A program made the translations under genes and the position numbers. The notes below the pieces were generated by a model. It had not been told where the DNA came from, ran no database searches, and saw only the letters and a program-made list of their open reading frames with translations. Source: a virus. Taken from it: 24,182 bases of DNA. Shown here piece by piece: positions 1-6,717 of the stretch (the stretch's first letter is position 1; every line of letters begins with the position of its first letter). The stretch spans positions 1 to 24,182 of the IMG/VR virus record IMGVR_UViG_3300042294_004558; one strand, written 5' to 3'.

Positions 1-144
1 GATATATTACCTGAAATAGTAACTACTCGTGATAGTGGATATAAAGCCGTTAAATACGAAAAAATAGTTCCTTTATTAATTCAAGCAATTAAAGAACAAC
101 AGGAACAAATTAAAGAGTTACAAGATATAATCAAAAATAAATAA
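1..144 (+). CDS. Tail fibre protein, C-terminal end (partial; S74-type chaperone tail)
   Basis: Only the last 47 codons are present; the gene enters from the left edge and stops with TAA at 142-144. The fragment reads YEKIVPLLIQAIKEQQEQI followed by a Lys/Glu/Gln-rich helix. That is the usual ending of the intramolecular chaperone (peptidase S74 type) found at the C-terminus of phage tail spikes and fibres. In that family the domain drives trimerisation of the fibre and then cleaves itself off. The catalytic Ser-Lys dyad would lie upstream of the window, so self-cleavage cannot be judged. The stop codon overlaps the start of the next gene (TAATG), which suggests translational coupling within a host-recognition operon. 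Family assignment rests on the short end alone. Confidence 0.72.
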   Translation, partial: DILPEIVTTRDSGYKAVKYEKIVPLLIQAIKEQQEQIKELQDIIKNK

Positions 145-1490
145 TGACCTTACCATTATCCGGAAGTTTAGGAATGAATGACATTAGGACTGAGCTGGGA
201 ATACCATCTCAGACTTCTTTTGCATTAGCTTCTGCATCTTTAGGATTATTTGTTGCTATAAATCAAAACTCATTTTATAAACCAACACCAAGTGCTCCAT
301 TTACAATTAGTAGTTGGTATGGATATAATCATGCTGCTGTTGGTGCTTCTCCATCAGTAACACCATCAATAACTAGAACACCAAGTATAACTCCTACTGT
401 TACTGTTAGTAGAACACCTTCATTAACACCGTCTATTACACCATCAATTACAATTACACCTTCAATTACAAGAACCCCATCATTAACTCCATCAATCTCA
501 ATTACTCCATCAATTAGTATTACTCCAAGTATTACTAGAACACCAAGTATTACACCTTCAATTAGTATTACACCTAGTATTAGTGTAACACCTTCAATAT
601 CGATTACTCCAAGTATTACACCAAGTATATCAATTACTCCTAGTATTAGTATAACACCTTCAATTACAAGAACACCATCATTAACACCTAGTATTAGTAT
701 TACACCATCAATATCAATAACACCATCAATTACTAGAACACCAAGTTTAACTCCATCAATTTCAATTACTCCATCAATTAGTATTACTCCAAGTATTACA
801 AGAACACCAAGCATAACACCTTCAATCTCAATAACTCCTAGTATTAGTATAACACCATCAATTACTAGAACACCAAGTTTAACTCCATCAATCTCAATTA
901 CACCTAGTATATCAATTACACCAAGTATTACAAGAACACCTTCAGTAACACCTTCAATTTCTATAAGTAGAACACCATCAGTAACACCTTCAATTTCTAT
1001 AAGTAGAACACCATCAGTAACACCTTCAATTTCTATAAGTAGAACACCTTCATTAACACCATCAATTTCTATTAGTAGAACACCTTCATTAACACCTTCA
1101 TTAACACCTACTAGAACTCCATCTGCTTCCCCAGCAGCAGAAAAAACAGTCAATTGGTCAGCGAATGGTATTACAGGATGTACAGGTAACTCTTTTTCAA
1201 TTCAGAAAAATGCTACTACTATAGCTTCAGGTGGAACGGATGATAGTGGAACATTTACTGTAGTTGTTGGAGATACTATTATTGTAAGTCATCAAATTGG
1301 TCCAAAACCACCAGCATCACCAGCTATATGTAAAGATGCTTCTGCTAATATTGGTACTACAAACGGAGGAGGCCAATATGCATCTCAATCAGCAAGTGGA
1401 GCAAATGCATCAGCAACAGCAACTTACACAATAGTGTCAGGTACAGCTTCAACAATTTATATGGTTGCTGGATTTGGTGTAACTACTTAA
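144..1490 (+). CDS. Tail fibre-like protein with long Pro/Ser/Thr repeat stalk
   Basis: 448 residues in three parts. Residues 1-68 form a compact N-terminal module (MTLPLSGSLGMNDIRTELG, ending SSWYGYNH) of the kind seen at the start of small tail-fibre-associated proteins of T4-like phages, probably the virion attachment part. Residues about 69-330 are a low-complexity stalk of TPSIT, TPSISI and TRTPS units, with an Arg at regular intervals. Residues about 331-448 are Gly/Ser/Ala/Thr-rich and look beta-structured, plausibly the distal receptor-binding tip. It has no membrane segment or signal peptide. The start overlaps the upstream stop by one base. The repeats are perfect enough at DNA level in places to change length by recombination. 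Role as an adhesin is inferred from position and architecture; no receptor can be named. Confidence 0.7.
   Translation: MTLPLSGSLGMNDIRTELGIPSQTSFALASASLGLFVAINQNSFYKPTPSAPFTISSWYGYNHAAVGASPSVTPSITRTPSITPTVTVSRTPSLTPSITPSITITPSITRTPSLTPSISITPSISITPSITRTPSITPSISITPSISVTPSISITPSITPSISITPSISITPSITRTPSLTPSISITPSISITPSITRTPSLTPSISITPSISITPSITRTPSITPSISITPSISITPSITRTPSLTPSISITPSISITPSITRTPSVTPSISISRTPSVTPSISISRTPSVTPSISISRTPSLTPSISISRTPSLTPSLTPTRTPSASPAAEKTVNWSANGITGCTGNSFSIQKNATTIASGGTDDSGTFTVVVGDTIIVSHQIGPKPPASPAICKDASANIGTTNGGGQYASQSASGANASATATYTIVSGTASTIYMVAGFGVTT
351..1130 (+). repeat. Pro/Ser/Thr-coding low-complexity repeat tract
   Basis: Degenerate in-frame repeats built from units coding TPSISI, TPSIT and TRTPS, with synonymous codons (tca/agt for Ser, act/aca for Thr) mixed between copies. 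The mixing means most of the tract is diverged at DNA level while the peptide pattern is kept, which argues for selection on the protein stalk. The same tract is free of stops in an antisense frame. Confidence 0.85.
933..1076 (+). repeat. Four near-exact 36-bp tandem repeats
   Basis: Four consecutive 36-bp units start with AGAACACC at 933, 969, 1005 and 1041, each coding RTPS(V/L)TPSISIS. Units 1-3 differ at a single base and unit 4 at a few more; a diverged fifth unit follows at 1077. They lie in frame inside the fibre stalk, so gain or loss of a unit changes stalk length by 12 residues without a frameshift. Confidence 0.85.
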
Positions 1491-1502
1491 TTTTAACACA
1501 TT

Positions 1503-2066
1503 ATGATAAATAAAAATAATTTATTAAATACGTTTCTTTACTCTACTGATTCTAAAGGTATATTTAACCATATACTAAATGAATCTTTAAATATTAATGG
1601 ATATGTTTTAAAAAATAGAACTGGAGTAAATTATTTAGAATTATGGTATCCTAATAATGATTGTATAATGGATAATCCTGATTATATTCTTGTATATTCT
1701 CAAGAATTATTAGATATTAATTATAATTCAATTTTAATAGGTGGATTAGGATTAGGAATTCAAGCATATGTTTCTCAAGATTTTGCACAAGTTGATGTTG
1801 TTGAAATAGATCAGAATGTTATTGATATCAATAATGAACTAGGCTATCTCAATAGTAATGTAAATATTATAAATGATGATATTTTGACATACACCCCAAC
1901 AAAAACCTACGATATAATTGTTTTGGATATATGGTGGGAAGGATTAACAGAAGAACTAACAGATACATTAACAACTAAATATTTACCTTTTGTAAATGAG
2001 GGAGGATTTTTATATTTTCCTATAAATTTAGGTGTGTTATCAAATAAGATAAAGATTCTTAAATAA
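1503..2066 (+). CDS. SAM-dependent methyltransferase-like protein (spermidine synthase-like fold)
   Basis: 187 residues. The second half carries the signature of a class I Rossmann-fold SAM enzyme: a glycine-rich loop ILIGGLGLGIQA (77 onward), an acidic residue ending strand 2 (VVEID, E101), an NDD (124-126) where the adenine-binding acidic motif belongs, and DIIVLDIWW (137-145) as the motif IV strand. The spacing resembles spermidine synthase-type proteins, but it is much shorter than those enzymes (about 280-300 aa). The first 70 residues are unlike a polyamine-binding domain by eye. The gene follows the fibre gene after 12 bases and has markedly AT-rich codons. It could modify a virion protein or a small molecule; the substrate cannot be read from sequence. 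An inactive Rossmann-fold structural role is the alternative. Confidence 0.65.
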   Translation: MINKNNLLNTFLYSTDSKGIFNHILNESLNINGYVLKNRTGVNYLELWYPNNDCIMDNPDYILVYSQELLDINYNSILIGGLGLGIQAYVSQDFAQVDVVEIDQNVIDINNELGYLNSNVNIINDDILTYTPTKTYDIIVLDIWWEGLTEELTDTLTTKYLPFVNEGGFLYFPINLGVLSNKIKILK

Positions 2067-2092
2067 ATTTGGTTGTCTCCTAAAAAGTATAT

Positions 2093-2100
2093 ATATTTAT
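2093..2100 (+). promoter_or_regulatory. Candidate late-promoter octamer ATATTTAT, upstream of the 59-aa gene
   Basis: Copy of the octamer shared by nine intergenic sites, 39 bases before the ATG at 2140. It sits inside a perfect inverted repeat (GTATATA at 2087-2093, TATATAC at 2098-2104). Promoter function is inferred from recurrence and placement. Confidence 0.4.
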
Positions 2101-2139
2101 ATACGACAACTAATTTAATCAATCTTTAAACAAAAATTT

Positions 2140-2319
2140 ATGGCAACAATATTAATTATCATTTTTTGCACCGCAGTAGCAGCATTGGGAGCTAATTACG
2201 CAATCAAACATTTTTCATATTCAGAAGAAGAAGAAAGAATACCTGTAGAAAATTATGATTTAATTAATCCTAAAAAAGCCAAAACTAAAAAAGTAACCAA
2301 ATCGAAAACAAAAAAATAA
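2140..2319 (+). CDS. Small membrane-anchored protein (59 aa)
   Basis: ATG at 2140 opens 59 codons ending TAA at 2317-2319. Residues 2-22 are a hydrophobic segment (ATILIIIFCTAVAALGANYAI) long enough for one membrane span. An acidic stretch follows (EEEE at 29-32), then a strongly basic Lys-rich tail from residue 45. No family is recognised. It starts a cluster of four small genes, lies 39 bases after a candidate promoter octamer, and is followed after 4 bases by another gene with the same plan (N-terminal span, charged tail). The pair might be a lysis accessory, an envelope-interacting or a minor virion pair; nothing in the sequence decides between these. The coding call rests on the start context, composition and tight packing. 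Confidence 0.65.
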   Translation: MATILIIIFCTAVAALGANYAIKHFSYSEEEERIPVENYDLINPKKAKTKKVTKSKTKK

Positions 2320-2323
2320 AATT

Positions 2324-2608
2324 ATGACTATTTTTATTATTTCAGCTTTAGTAGCTGTAGCAGCAATTTTTGCCTTAATGAAATTTGGCAAAATCGAAGA
2401 CAAAGACGGAAACAATATCCCTGATGTTGTTGACACTAAAATTAAACAAACTAAAGAAGTAGCTAAAGAAGTTAAAGCTCGTGCTAAACGTGTATCTGAA
2501 GAAGCTGCTGATGTAGTTAAAGCCGTTAAAGAAGTAGCTAAACAAACAAAAGATGTTGTTGAAGCAACTAAAGGCGATAAAAGAAAAGGTAAAAAAGCCT
2601 CTAAATAA
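2324..2608 (+). CDS. Small membrane-anchored protein with Lys/Ala-rich helix (94 aa)
   Basis: Residues 3-19 form a hydrophobic N-terminal span. Residues 26-37 read DKDGNNIPDVVD, resembling a calcium-binding loop of the dockerin/thrombospondin-3 kind. Residues 38-94 are almost entirely Lys, Ala, Val and Glu with heptad-like spacing (KEVAKEVKARAKRV), predicting a long amphipathic helix and a very basic end. This YtxH-like layout is common in small envelope proteins but carries no specific function. It follows the 59-aa gene by 4 bases and precedes the Cys-rich gene by 15, so the three are probably co-transcribed. Not recognised beyond this. Confidence 0.7.
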   Translation: MTIFIISALVAVAAIFALMKFGKIEDKDGNNIPDVVDTKIKQTKEVAKEVKARAKRVSEEAADVVKAVKEVAKQTKDVVEATKGDKRKGKKASK

Positions 2609-2623
2609 ACAAATTAACTAGTT

Positions 2624-2848
2624 TTGAACAAGTTAGTAGAGATAGCCAAAGCTTGGATAATAGCAGCTAATCCCTCACCAGAAGAAGAAAAAAAAGCATT
2701 GTCTCGTTCTGCTATATGTGACGAATGTCCTGAAAAAAAGCATAACGATCATTTAAAATTCTTTTACTGTGATGAATGTGGTTGTCCTTTATCCAAGAAA
2801 ATCTACTCTCCTATTAACTCATGTCCCTTAAAAAAATGGAAAATCTAA
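2624..2848 (+). CDS. Small Cys-rich, zinc-ribbon-like protein (74 aa)
   Basis: The start must be TTG at 2624: an in-frame TAA lies at 2615-2617 and no ATG occurs in the first part of the frame. Cysteines fall as CxxC at 32 and 35, CxxCxC at 49, 52 and 54, and a last Cys at 67 in a CPLKKW ending. That pattern fits one bound zinc. Proteins of this size and ending recur in T4-like phage tail regions, but I know of no assigned role. The reading frame overlaps the next gene. Rarely used TTG may keep expression low. Confidence 0.7.
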   Translation: MNKLVEIAKAWIIAANPSPEEEKKALSRSAICDECPEKKHNDHLKFFYCDECGCPLSKKIYSPINSCPLKKWKI

Positions 2849-3111
2849 AAAAACAACTAACACAAGAAGAAATTGATGCAATTAAAGACTTACAAGCACA
2901 ATACAACAAAGCTGTATTTGAATTAGGAAGTGTTGAAGCACAATTACATTATTTATTAGCTCAAACTGAATCTTTAAAAACTGAAAAAAATAGTATCTTA
3001 AGTGATATGAATAAAATTGGTGATAAAGAAAAAGAATTAGTAGATTCTTTACAAGAGAAATACGGAGCCGGTAATATTGACTTAGCTTCTGGGGAAATTA
3101 CCCCACTCTAA
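2821..3111 (+). CDS. Small coiled-coil protein upstream of the sheath gene
   Basis: 96 residues from ATG 2821, or 91 from the in-frame ATG at 2836. The second start is attractive because it follows an A-rich stretch and gives MENLKKQLTQEEIDAIKDLQ, a natural beginning. The protein is nearly all helix with heptad spacing up to about residue 80, then ends with EKYGAGNIDLASGEITPL. That ending (YGxGxIxLxxGEhxP) recurs in small proteins near tail genes of T4-like phages. It overlaps the Cys-rich gene by 28 bases (13 from the second start), implying coupled translation. It may be an assembly chaperone or scaffold, by analogy with prefoldin-like helical hairpins; this is inference. Confidence 0.75.
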   Translation: MSLKKMENLKKQLTQEEIDAIKDLQAQYNKAVFELGSVEAQLHYLLAQTESLKTEKNSILSDMNKIGDKEKELVDSLQEKYGAGNIDLASGEITPL

Positions 3112-3141
3112 TCAATTTTTTCGTTTTGTATGTTTTTTTAG

Positions 3142-3149
3142 ATATTTAT
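3142..3149 (+). promoter_or_regulatory. Candidate late-promoter octamer ATATTTAT before the sheath gene
   Basis: Octamer copy 47 bases upstream of the sheath ATG, preceded by a T-rich stretch. The tube gene has exactly the same 47-base spacing. The long A-rich leader fits a highly expressed gene. Confidence 0.5.
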
Positions 3150-3196
3150 TAATAGACAAATTCTATTTAAAATAAATTAATAATTAATCATACAAA

Positions 3197-4918
3197 ATGG
3201 CAGAAAAAATTATCTCCCCTGGTGTTTTCCAAATTGAATCAGATCAGAGTGCGTATACTCAAGGTCCTCAAGTTGTAGGTGCCGCTATCATAGGTCCAAC
3301 TGTAAAAGGTCGCCCAATGGTACCTACTTATGTTACCTCATTTAGCGAATTCCAATCTATATTTGGTGAAACATTTAAAAGTGCTTCATATTATTATGAA
3401 TACTTTACCTCTTTAGCAGCTAAAGATTACTTCCAAAACGGAGGTCAAACATTATTAGTAACCAGAATTATTAGTGGTTCGGCTAATATTAGTACTTATG
3501 CAACTGCAAACGTAGCTGCTTTAAATGCTAATAGTAGTGTAACCGCTTCATTTACCCTAGAAACTTTAGCTTGGGGTGATCAAATGAATAATACCTCTAG
3601 TTTATCTGCAGGTGCTTTAGCAAGTGGTTCAGCTGATAACGTTCGATATGAGATTACAAATGTTAATACCGGTTCAGGTGTATTTACTTTAGTAATTCGT
3701 CGTGGTGATGATAATAATGCTCAACCTAATATTTTAGAAACATGGGCTAATTTATCATTAGATCCACAATTACCTAACTATGTTTCTCGTGTAATTGGTG
3801 ATTTAAAACCAGTATATGATGTAACTAATGGATTTGTAAATTTTACAGGTTCATTTGCAAACGCTTCTCAATATGTACGCGTTGCATCTGTTACAACTCC
3901 TAACGTAGATTCAATTGATAATAACGGATTTTACAAATCAGGATCATATAGCGGTAGCTTACCTAACTTAGGTAGTGGTTCATTTGGTGGTTCATTTGCT
4001 GGTGGTGTTGCTGCAACAACTACTCAACAAAGAATGAATGAAGATATTACTGCAACCAATATTCAAGGTTACAGTCCAAACGATTATTTAAATGCATTTA
4101 CATTATTATCAAATCAAGACGAATATCAATTCAATATATTATTAGCTCCTGGTGTTGGTTTAGATGGTTCAGCTGCTGATAATGCAATTTCATGTGTTGA
4201 ATCAAGAGGTGATGCTATAGCAATCGTAGATAATGGAATATATGGTACTTCAATTACAGCTGCTACAACAAATGCTGCTGGTCAATCAAGTAACTATGGT
4301 GCTACTTATTATCCATGGGTTCAATTATTTAGCACAAACCTAGGTAAAGTTGTATGGTGTCCACCTTCAGTAGTAATGGGTGGTGTTTATGCATTTAACG
4401 ATCAAGTAGGTGCTGAATGGTTTGCTCCAGCAGGTTTAAACCGTGGTGGTATTCCATCAGTAGTAAGAGCTGAACGCAGATTATCTCAATCAGATCGTGA
4501 TACATTATATTCAGCAAATGTTAATCCATTAGCTACCTTCCCAGGTAACGGTGTTGTAGCATTTGGTCAGAAAACATTACAACGTAAACAAACATCATTA
4601 GATAGAGTAAACGTACGTCGTTTATTAATTTCATTAAAAGGATTTGTTGGAAACGTAGCTCGTACATTAGTATTCGAACAAAATACAGCAGTAACAAGAA
4701 ATCGTTTCTTATCACAAGTTAATCCATACTTAGAATCAGTAGTACAACGTCAAGGTTTATTCGCATTTAAAGTAGTAATGGATGATACTAATAATACACC
4801 TGATGTAATTGATAGAAACCAATTAGTAGGTACAATTTATATTCAACCTACTAAAACAGCTGAATTTATCATATTAAACTTTAATATCCTTCCAACTGGA
4901 GCTCAATTCCCAGCATAA
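3197..4918 (+). CDS. Contractile tail sheath protein (T4 gp18-like)
   Basis: 573 residues (T4 gp18 is 659). The start, ISPGVFQIESDQSAYTQGP followed by AAIIGPTVKGRP, is the classic sheath N-terminus whose strand swaps with neighbouring subunits. The C-terminal third is the conserved sheath core: RVNVRRLLISLKGFVGNVAR, FEQNT, then NRFLSQVNPYLESVVQRQG and FKVVMDD. It ends with GTIYIQPTKTAEFIILNF, the strand used for inter-subunit linkage. The middle (about 95-290) is Ser/Gly/Thr-rich and variable, as expected for surface-exposed domains. In T4-like virions the sheath wraps the tube and contracts to drive it through the envelope. It is the sole gene between a promoter-like octamer and a strong terminator, which should give an insulated, abundant transcript. 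Confidence 0.96.
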   Translation: MAEKIISPGVFQIESDQSAYTQGPQVVGAAIIGPTVKGRPMVPTYVTSFSEFQSIFGETFKSASYYYEYFTSLAAKDYFQNGGQTLLVTRIISGSANISTYATANVAALNANSSVTASFTLETLAWGDQMNNTSSLSAGALASGSADNVRYEITNVNTGSGVFTLVIRRGDDNNAQPNILETWANLSLDPQLPNYVSRVIGDLKPVYDVTNGFVNFTGSFANASQYVRVASVTTPNVDSIDNNGFYKSGSYSGSLPNLGSGSFGGSFAGGVAATTTQQRMNEDITATNIQGYSPNDYLNAFTLLSNQDEYQFNILLAPGVGLDGSAADNAISCVESRGDAIAIVDNGIYGTSITAATTNAAGQSSNYGATYYPWVQLFSTNLGKVVWCPPSVVMGGVYAFNDQVGAEWFAPAGLNRGGIPSVVRAERRLSQSDRDTLYSANVNPLATFPGNGVVAFGQKTLQRKQTSLDRVNVRRLLISLKGFVGNVARTLVFEQNTAVTRNRFLSQVNPYLESVVQRQGLFAFKVVMDDTNNTPDVIDRNQLVGTIYIQPTKTAEFIILNFNILPTGAQFPA

Positions 4919-4947
4919 GGAATTAAAGTTAAACAAATAACTAAAAC

Positions 4948-4980
4948 AAAGCCTTAACGAAAGTTGGGGCTTTTGTTTTT
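4948..4980 (+). terminator. Rho-independent terminator after the sheath gene
   Basis: An 11-bp stem (AAAGCCTTAAC at 4948-4958 with GTTGGGGCTTT at 4963-4973, two G-U pairs) closed by a GAAA tetraloop at 4959-4962. A T-rich run (TTTTGTTTTT) follows directly. It lies 29 bases after the sheath stop. Confidence 0.88.
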
Positions 4981-4988
4981 ATTTTCGT

Positions 4989-4996
4989 ATATTTAT
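4989..4996 (+). promoter_or_regulatory. Candidate late-promoter octamer ATATTTAT before the 62-aa gene
   Basis: Octamer copy only 14 bases before ATG 5011 and directly downstream of the sheath terminator. If it acts as a -10 element, the transcript would have a very short leader. Confidence 0.42.
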
Positions 4997-5010
4997 AATA
5001 GTAATAGATT

Positions 5011-5199
5011 ATGATTTACCAAGTACAAATGCAATTCATCCCAGGTTTAGATCAAATTTGGGTAGCTCAATTAACACCAGAAGATCCAATTTATCAATAT
5101 GATAATGAGGAAGAAGCAGTAGTAAAAGCTAATGAACTTCAAGCAGCTGATGAGACTGGAAGACAGTATCGTGTACAACAACTAGAAGTAGTAGAATAA
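5011..5199 (+). CDS. Small acidic protein between sheath and lectin-like gene (62 aa)
   Basis: Unrecognised. It begins MIYQVQMQFIPGLDQIWVAQ and ends in YRVQQLEVVE; the middle is Glu/Asp/Ala-rich, so the protein is acidic, with predicted strand-helix-strand character and no Cys or membrane segment. It reads as a real gene: it has its own octamer just upstream, neighbour-like codon use, and a 10-base gap to the next gene. It shares a putative transcript with the LamG-like gene, so it could assist or accompany that protein, but there is no direct evidence of function. Confidence 0.62.
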   Translation: MIYQVQMQFIPGLDQIWVAQLTPEDPIYQYDNEEEAVVKANELQAADETGRQYRVQQLEVVE

Positions 5200-5209
5200 T
5201 ACTTAATGT

Positions 5210-6001
5210 ATGCCCTTAACCTTATCAAATACAAGTGGTATTGGAAATTTTAAATTAGTAAACAATACTAATAGTGGTGGATTTATTACATCTGTTGGTG
5301 CTTCCATTGTTACAACAGGACTAATATTAAATTATAATATTAATGATCCTTCAAGTTACCCAGGTACTGGAGATACAGTTACCGATTTAACAGGAAGTAG
5401 TAATGCTACTTTATATAATTCTCCAACATATACATCCTCAGGTGGCGGTTACTTAACTTTCAACGGTACTGATCAATATTTAGGAACTAATACTTCATTA
5501 AATAATAAATTATCCCCAGTAAATACATCTAATATAATATCAATATTTGTATGGGCTTATCCTATGGATAATGGGGTTATTGTATCGGAGCAAGGATCAA
5601 CAAGTATAAATACAGGATGGCACGATTCTCAACTAGAAATGGTTGCAGGAACACTTAAGTTTTCAGTTTGGACTGGTGGTGTGCAAAATTTATCATCAAA
5701 TATATCAACTCCTTTAAATAATTGGTATTATATGGGATTCACGTATAACGGAACAAATTTAGTTGGATATGTTAATGGAGCTTCTGCTGTAACAAGTGGT
5801 ACAATTACAAGACAAACCCCATATAATAATGGTGGTGGTGTAGGATTATATTATGCGATAGCTGCTGTTGATGGTACAAGTTTAGGAGATGGAACATACG
5901 CTAATATGAGATTTGGTGGAATGCAAGTATATAATACAGCATTAAGCGCTGCAGATGTACTTCAAAACTATAATGCACAAAAATCTAGATTTGGACTGTA
6001 A
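5210..6001 (+). CDS. LamG/concanavalin A-like lectin-domain protein
   Basis: 263 residues. A short N-terminal segment (about 1-35) is followed by a laminin G-like jelly roll. The marks are LILNYNINDPSSYPGTGDTV (a modified LxLDAGNPxSYPGxG start), DLTGSSNATLYN, YLTFNGTDQYL, the W-containing strand IFVWAYP, WYYMGFTYNGTNLVGYVNG, and the closing GGMQVYNTALSAADVLQNYNAQKSRF. In phages such domains usually bind glycans and occur on fibres, decoration proteins or sheath appendages. The gene sits between sheath and tube, which are adjacent in T4, so it looks like an inserted virion-surface module. No catalytic residues are evident. A decoration or adhesion role is likely but inferred. Confidence 0.8.
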   Translation: MPLTLSNTSGIGNFKLVNNTNSGGFITSVGASIVTTGLILNYNINDPSSYPGTGDTVTDLTGSSNATLYNSPTYTSSGGGYLTFNGTDQYLGTNTSLNNKLSPVNTSNIISIFVWAYPMDNGVIVSEQGSTSINTGWHDSQLEMVAGTLKFSVWTGGVQNLSSNISTPLNNWYYMGFTYNGTNLVGYVNGASAVTSGTITRQTPYNNGGGVGLYYAIAAVDGTSLGDGTYANMRFGGMQVYNTALSAADVLQNYNAQKSRFGL

Positions 6002-6009
6002 AAATATTA

Positions 6010-6017
6010 ATATTTAT
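6010..6017 (+). promoter_or_regulatory. Candidate late-promoter octamer ATATTTAT, distal copy before the tube gene
   Basis: First of two octamer copies in the 137-base gap before the tube gene, 121 bases before its ATG and only 8 bases past the LamG-like stop. It may be a second start site or chance in a very AT-rich gap. Confidence 0.28.
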
Positions 6018-6083
6018 TGATAACTATTAAATAAAACAAAGAATAAAATTAAATTAAATATTATAGTTTTTTTATTTTTTTAT

Positions 6084-6091
6084 ATATTTAT
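6084..6091 (+). promoter_or_regulatory. Candidate late-promoter octamer ATATTTAT, proximal copy before the tube gene
   Basis: 47 bases before the tube ATG, the same spacing as at the sheath gene, and preceded by a long T-rich stretch. The next two bases (TA) also match the sheath site. The better candidate of the two for driving the tube gene. Confidence 0.5.
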
Positions 6092-6138
6092 TAACGTAAT
6101 AATTAATAACTAAGATTAACAATTAAAACAAAGATAAA

Positions 6139-6627
6139 ATGCCAGTATTAGACGCAAACGAAATAATGTTTACAGCTTTTGAGCCGAAAGTAGCCAATCG
6201 CTTTATTATGTATATTGACGGTATCCCCGCATATTTAATTAAAAAAGCATCAGCTCCAGGATTCGAAGCAAATGAAATTATATTAGATCATATCAACGTA
6301 TACCGTAAAATTAAAGGTAAAGTAAGATGGTCTGATATGACTTTAGAATTATACGACCCAATTACACCATCAGGTGCACAAGCAGTAATGGAATGGGCTC
6401 GTTTAGCTCACGAATCAGTAACAGGTCGTGATGGTTATTCAGATTTCTACAAGAAAGATGTAACTTTAAATATCTTAGGTCCAGTTGGTGATGTAGTAGG
6501 TGAATGGATTATTAAAGGTGCATTTATTAAAACTGCAAACTTTGGAGAATACGATTGGTCAAGTGGTGAAGCAGCTATTTCATTAGGTATAACACTAGCA
6601 ATGGATTATTGCGTATTGAACTACTAA
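6139..6627 (+). CDS. Tail tube protein (T4 gp19-like)
   Basis: 162 residues, essentially the length of T4 gp19 (163). The conserved pattern is clear: EPKVANRFIMYIDGIPAYLI near the start, KASAPGF, INVYRKIKGKVRWSDMTLEL, YDPITPSGAQAVMEWARL, then YKKDVTLNILGPVGDVVGEW and the final ANFGEYDWSSGEAAISLGIT. These map to the beta-barrel that stacks in hexameric rings to form the inner tube. In T4 it polymerises on the baseplate hub and contacts the tape measure inside and the sheath outside. It is the only gene between a promoter-like octamer and a terminator, as for the sheath, which suits two proteins needed in large equal amounts. Confidence 0.96.
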   Translation: MPVLDANEIMFTAFEPKVANRFIMYIDGIPAYLIKKASAPGFEANEIILDHINVYRKIKGKVRWSDMTLELYDPITPSGAQAVMEWARLAHESVTGRDGYSDFYKKDVTLNILGPVGDVVGEWIIKGAFIKTANFGEYDWSSGEAAISLGITLAMDYCVLNY

Positions 6628-6644
6628 TACTAAATCAATATATA

Positions 6645-6678
6645 AAAAGAGCTTACCTTTTGGTGAGCTTTTTTGTTT
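6645..6678 (+). terminator. Rho-independent terminator after the tube gene
   Basis: The stem AGAGCTTACC pairs with GGTGAGCTTT around a TTTT loop at 6658-6661, with two wobble pairs and flanking A/T pairs. The run TTTTTTGTTT follows. It lies shortly after the tube stop at 6627. Confidence 0.86.
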
Positions 6679-6683
6679 CTTAT

Positions 6684-6691
6684 ATATTTAT
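6684..6691 (+). promoter_or_regulatory. Candidate late-promoter octamer ATATTTAT before the gp26-like gene
   Basis: Octamer copy 26 bases before ATG 6718 and directly downstream of the tube terminator. The flanks TATATATTTATATACG match those of the site at 2093 exactly over 16 bases. Confidence 0.48.
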
Positions 6692-6717
6692 ATACGCACA
6701 AAAATTAAAAACGTTAT

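Noticed and set aside
933-1112. 36-bp repeats as a possible CRISPR array
   Set aside because: Units are directly abutting with no spacers, are in frame, and code the fibre stalk.
329-1153. Long antisense open frame (274 codons) across the fibre repeat tract
   Set aside because: Its protein is a mirror of the Pro/Ser/Thr repeats (endless EGVLLIEI-type units). Openness follows from the repeat codons; no start context or neighbours support it.
3088-3121. Possible terminator after the coiled-coil gene (TGGGG/CCCCA with downstream T run)
   Set aside because: The stem is only 5 bp, lies inside the coding end, and the T run starts about ten bases after it; too weak to call.
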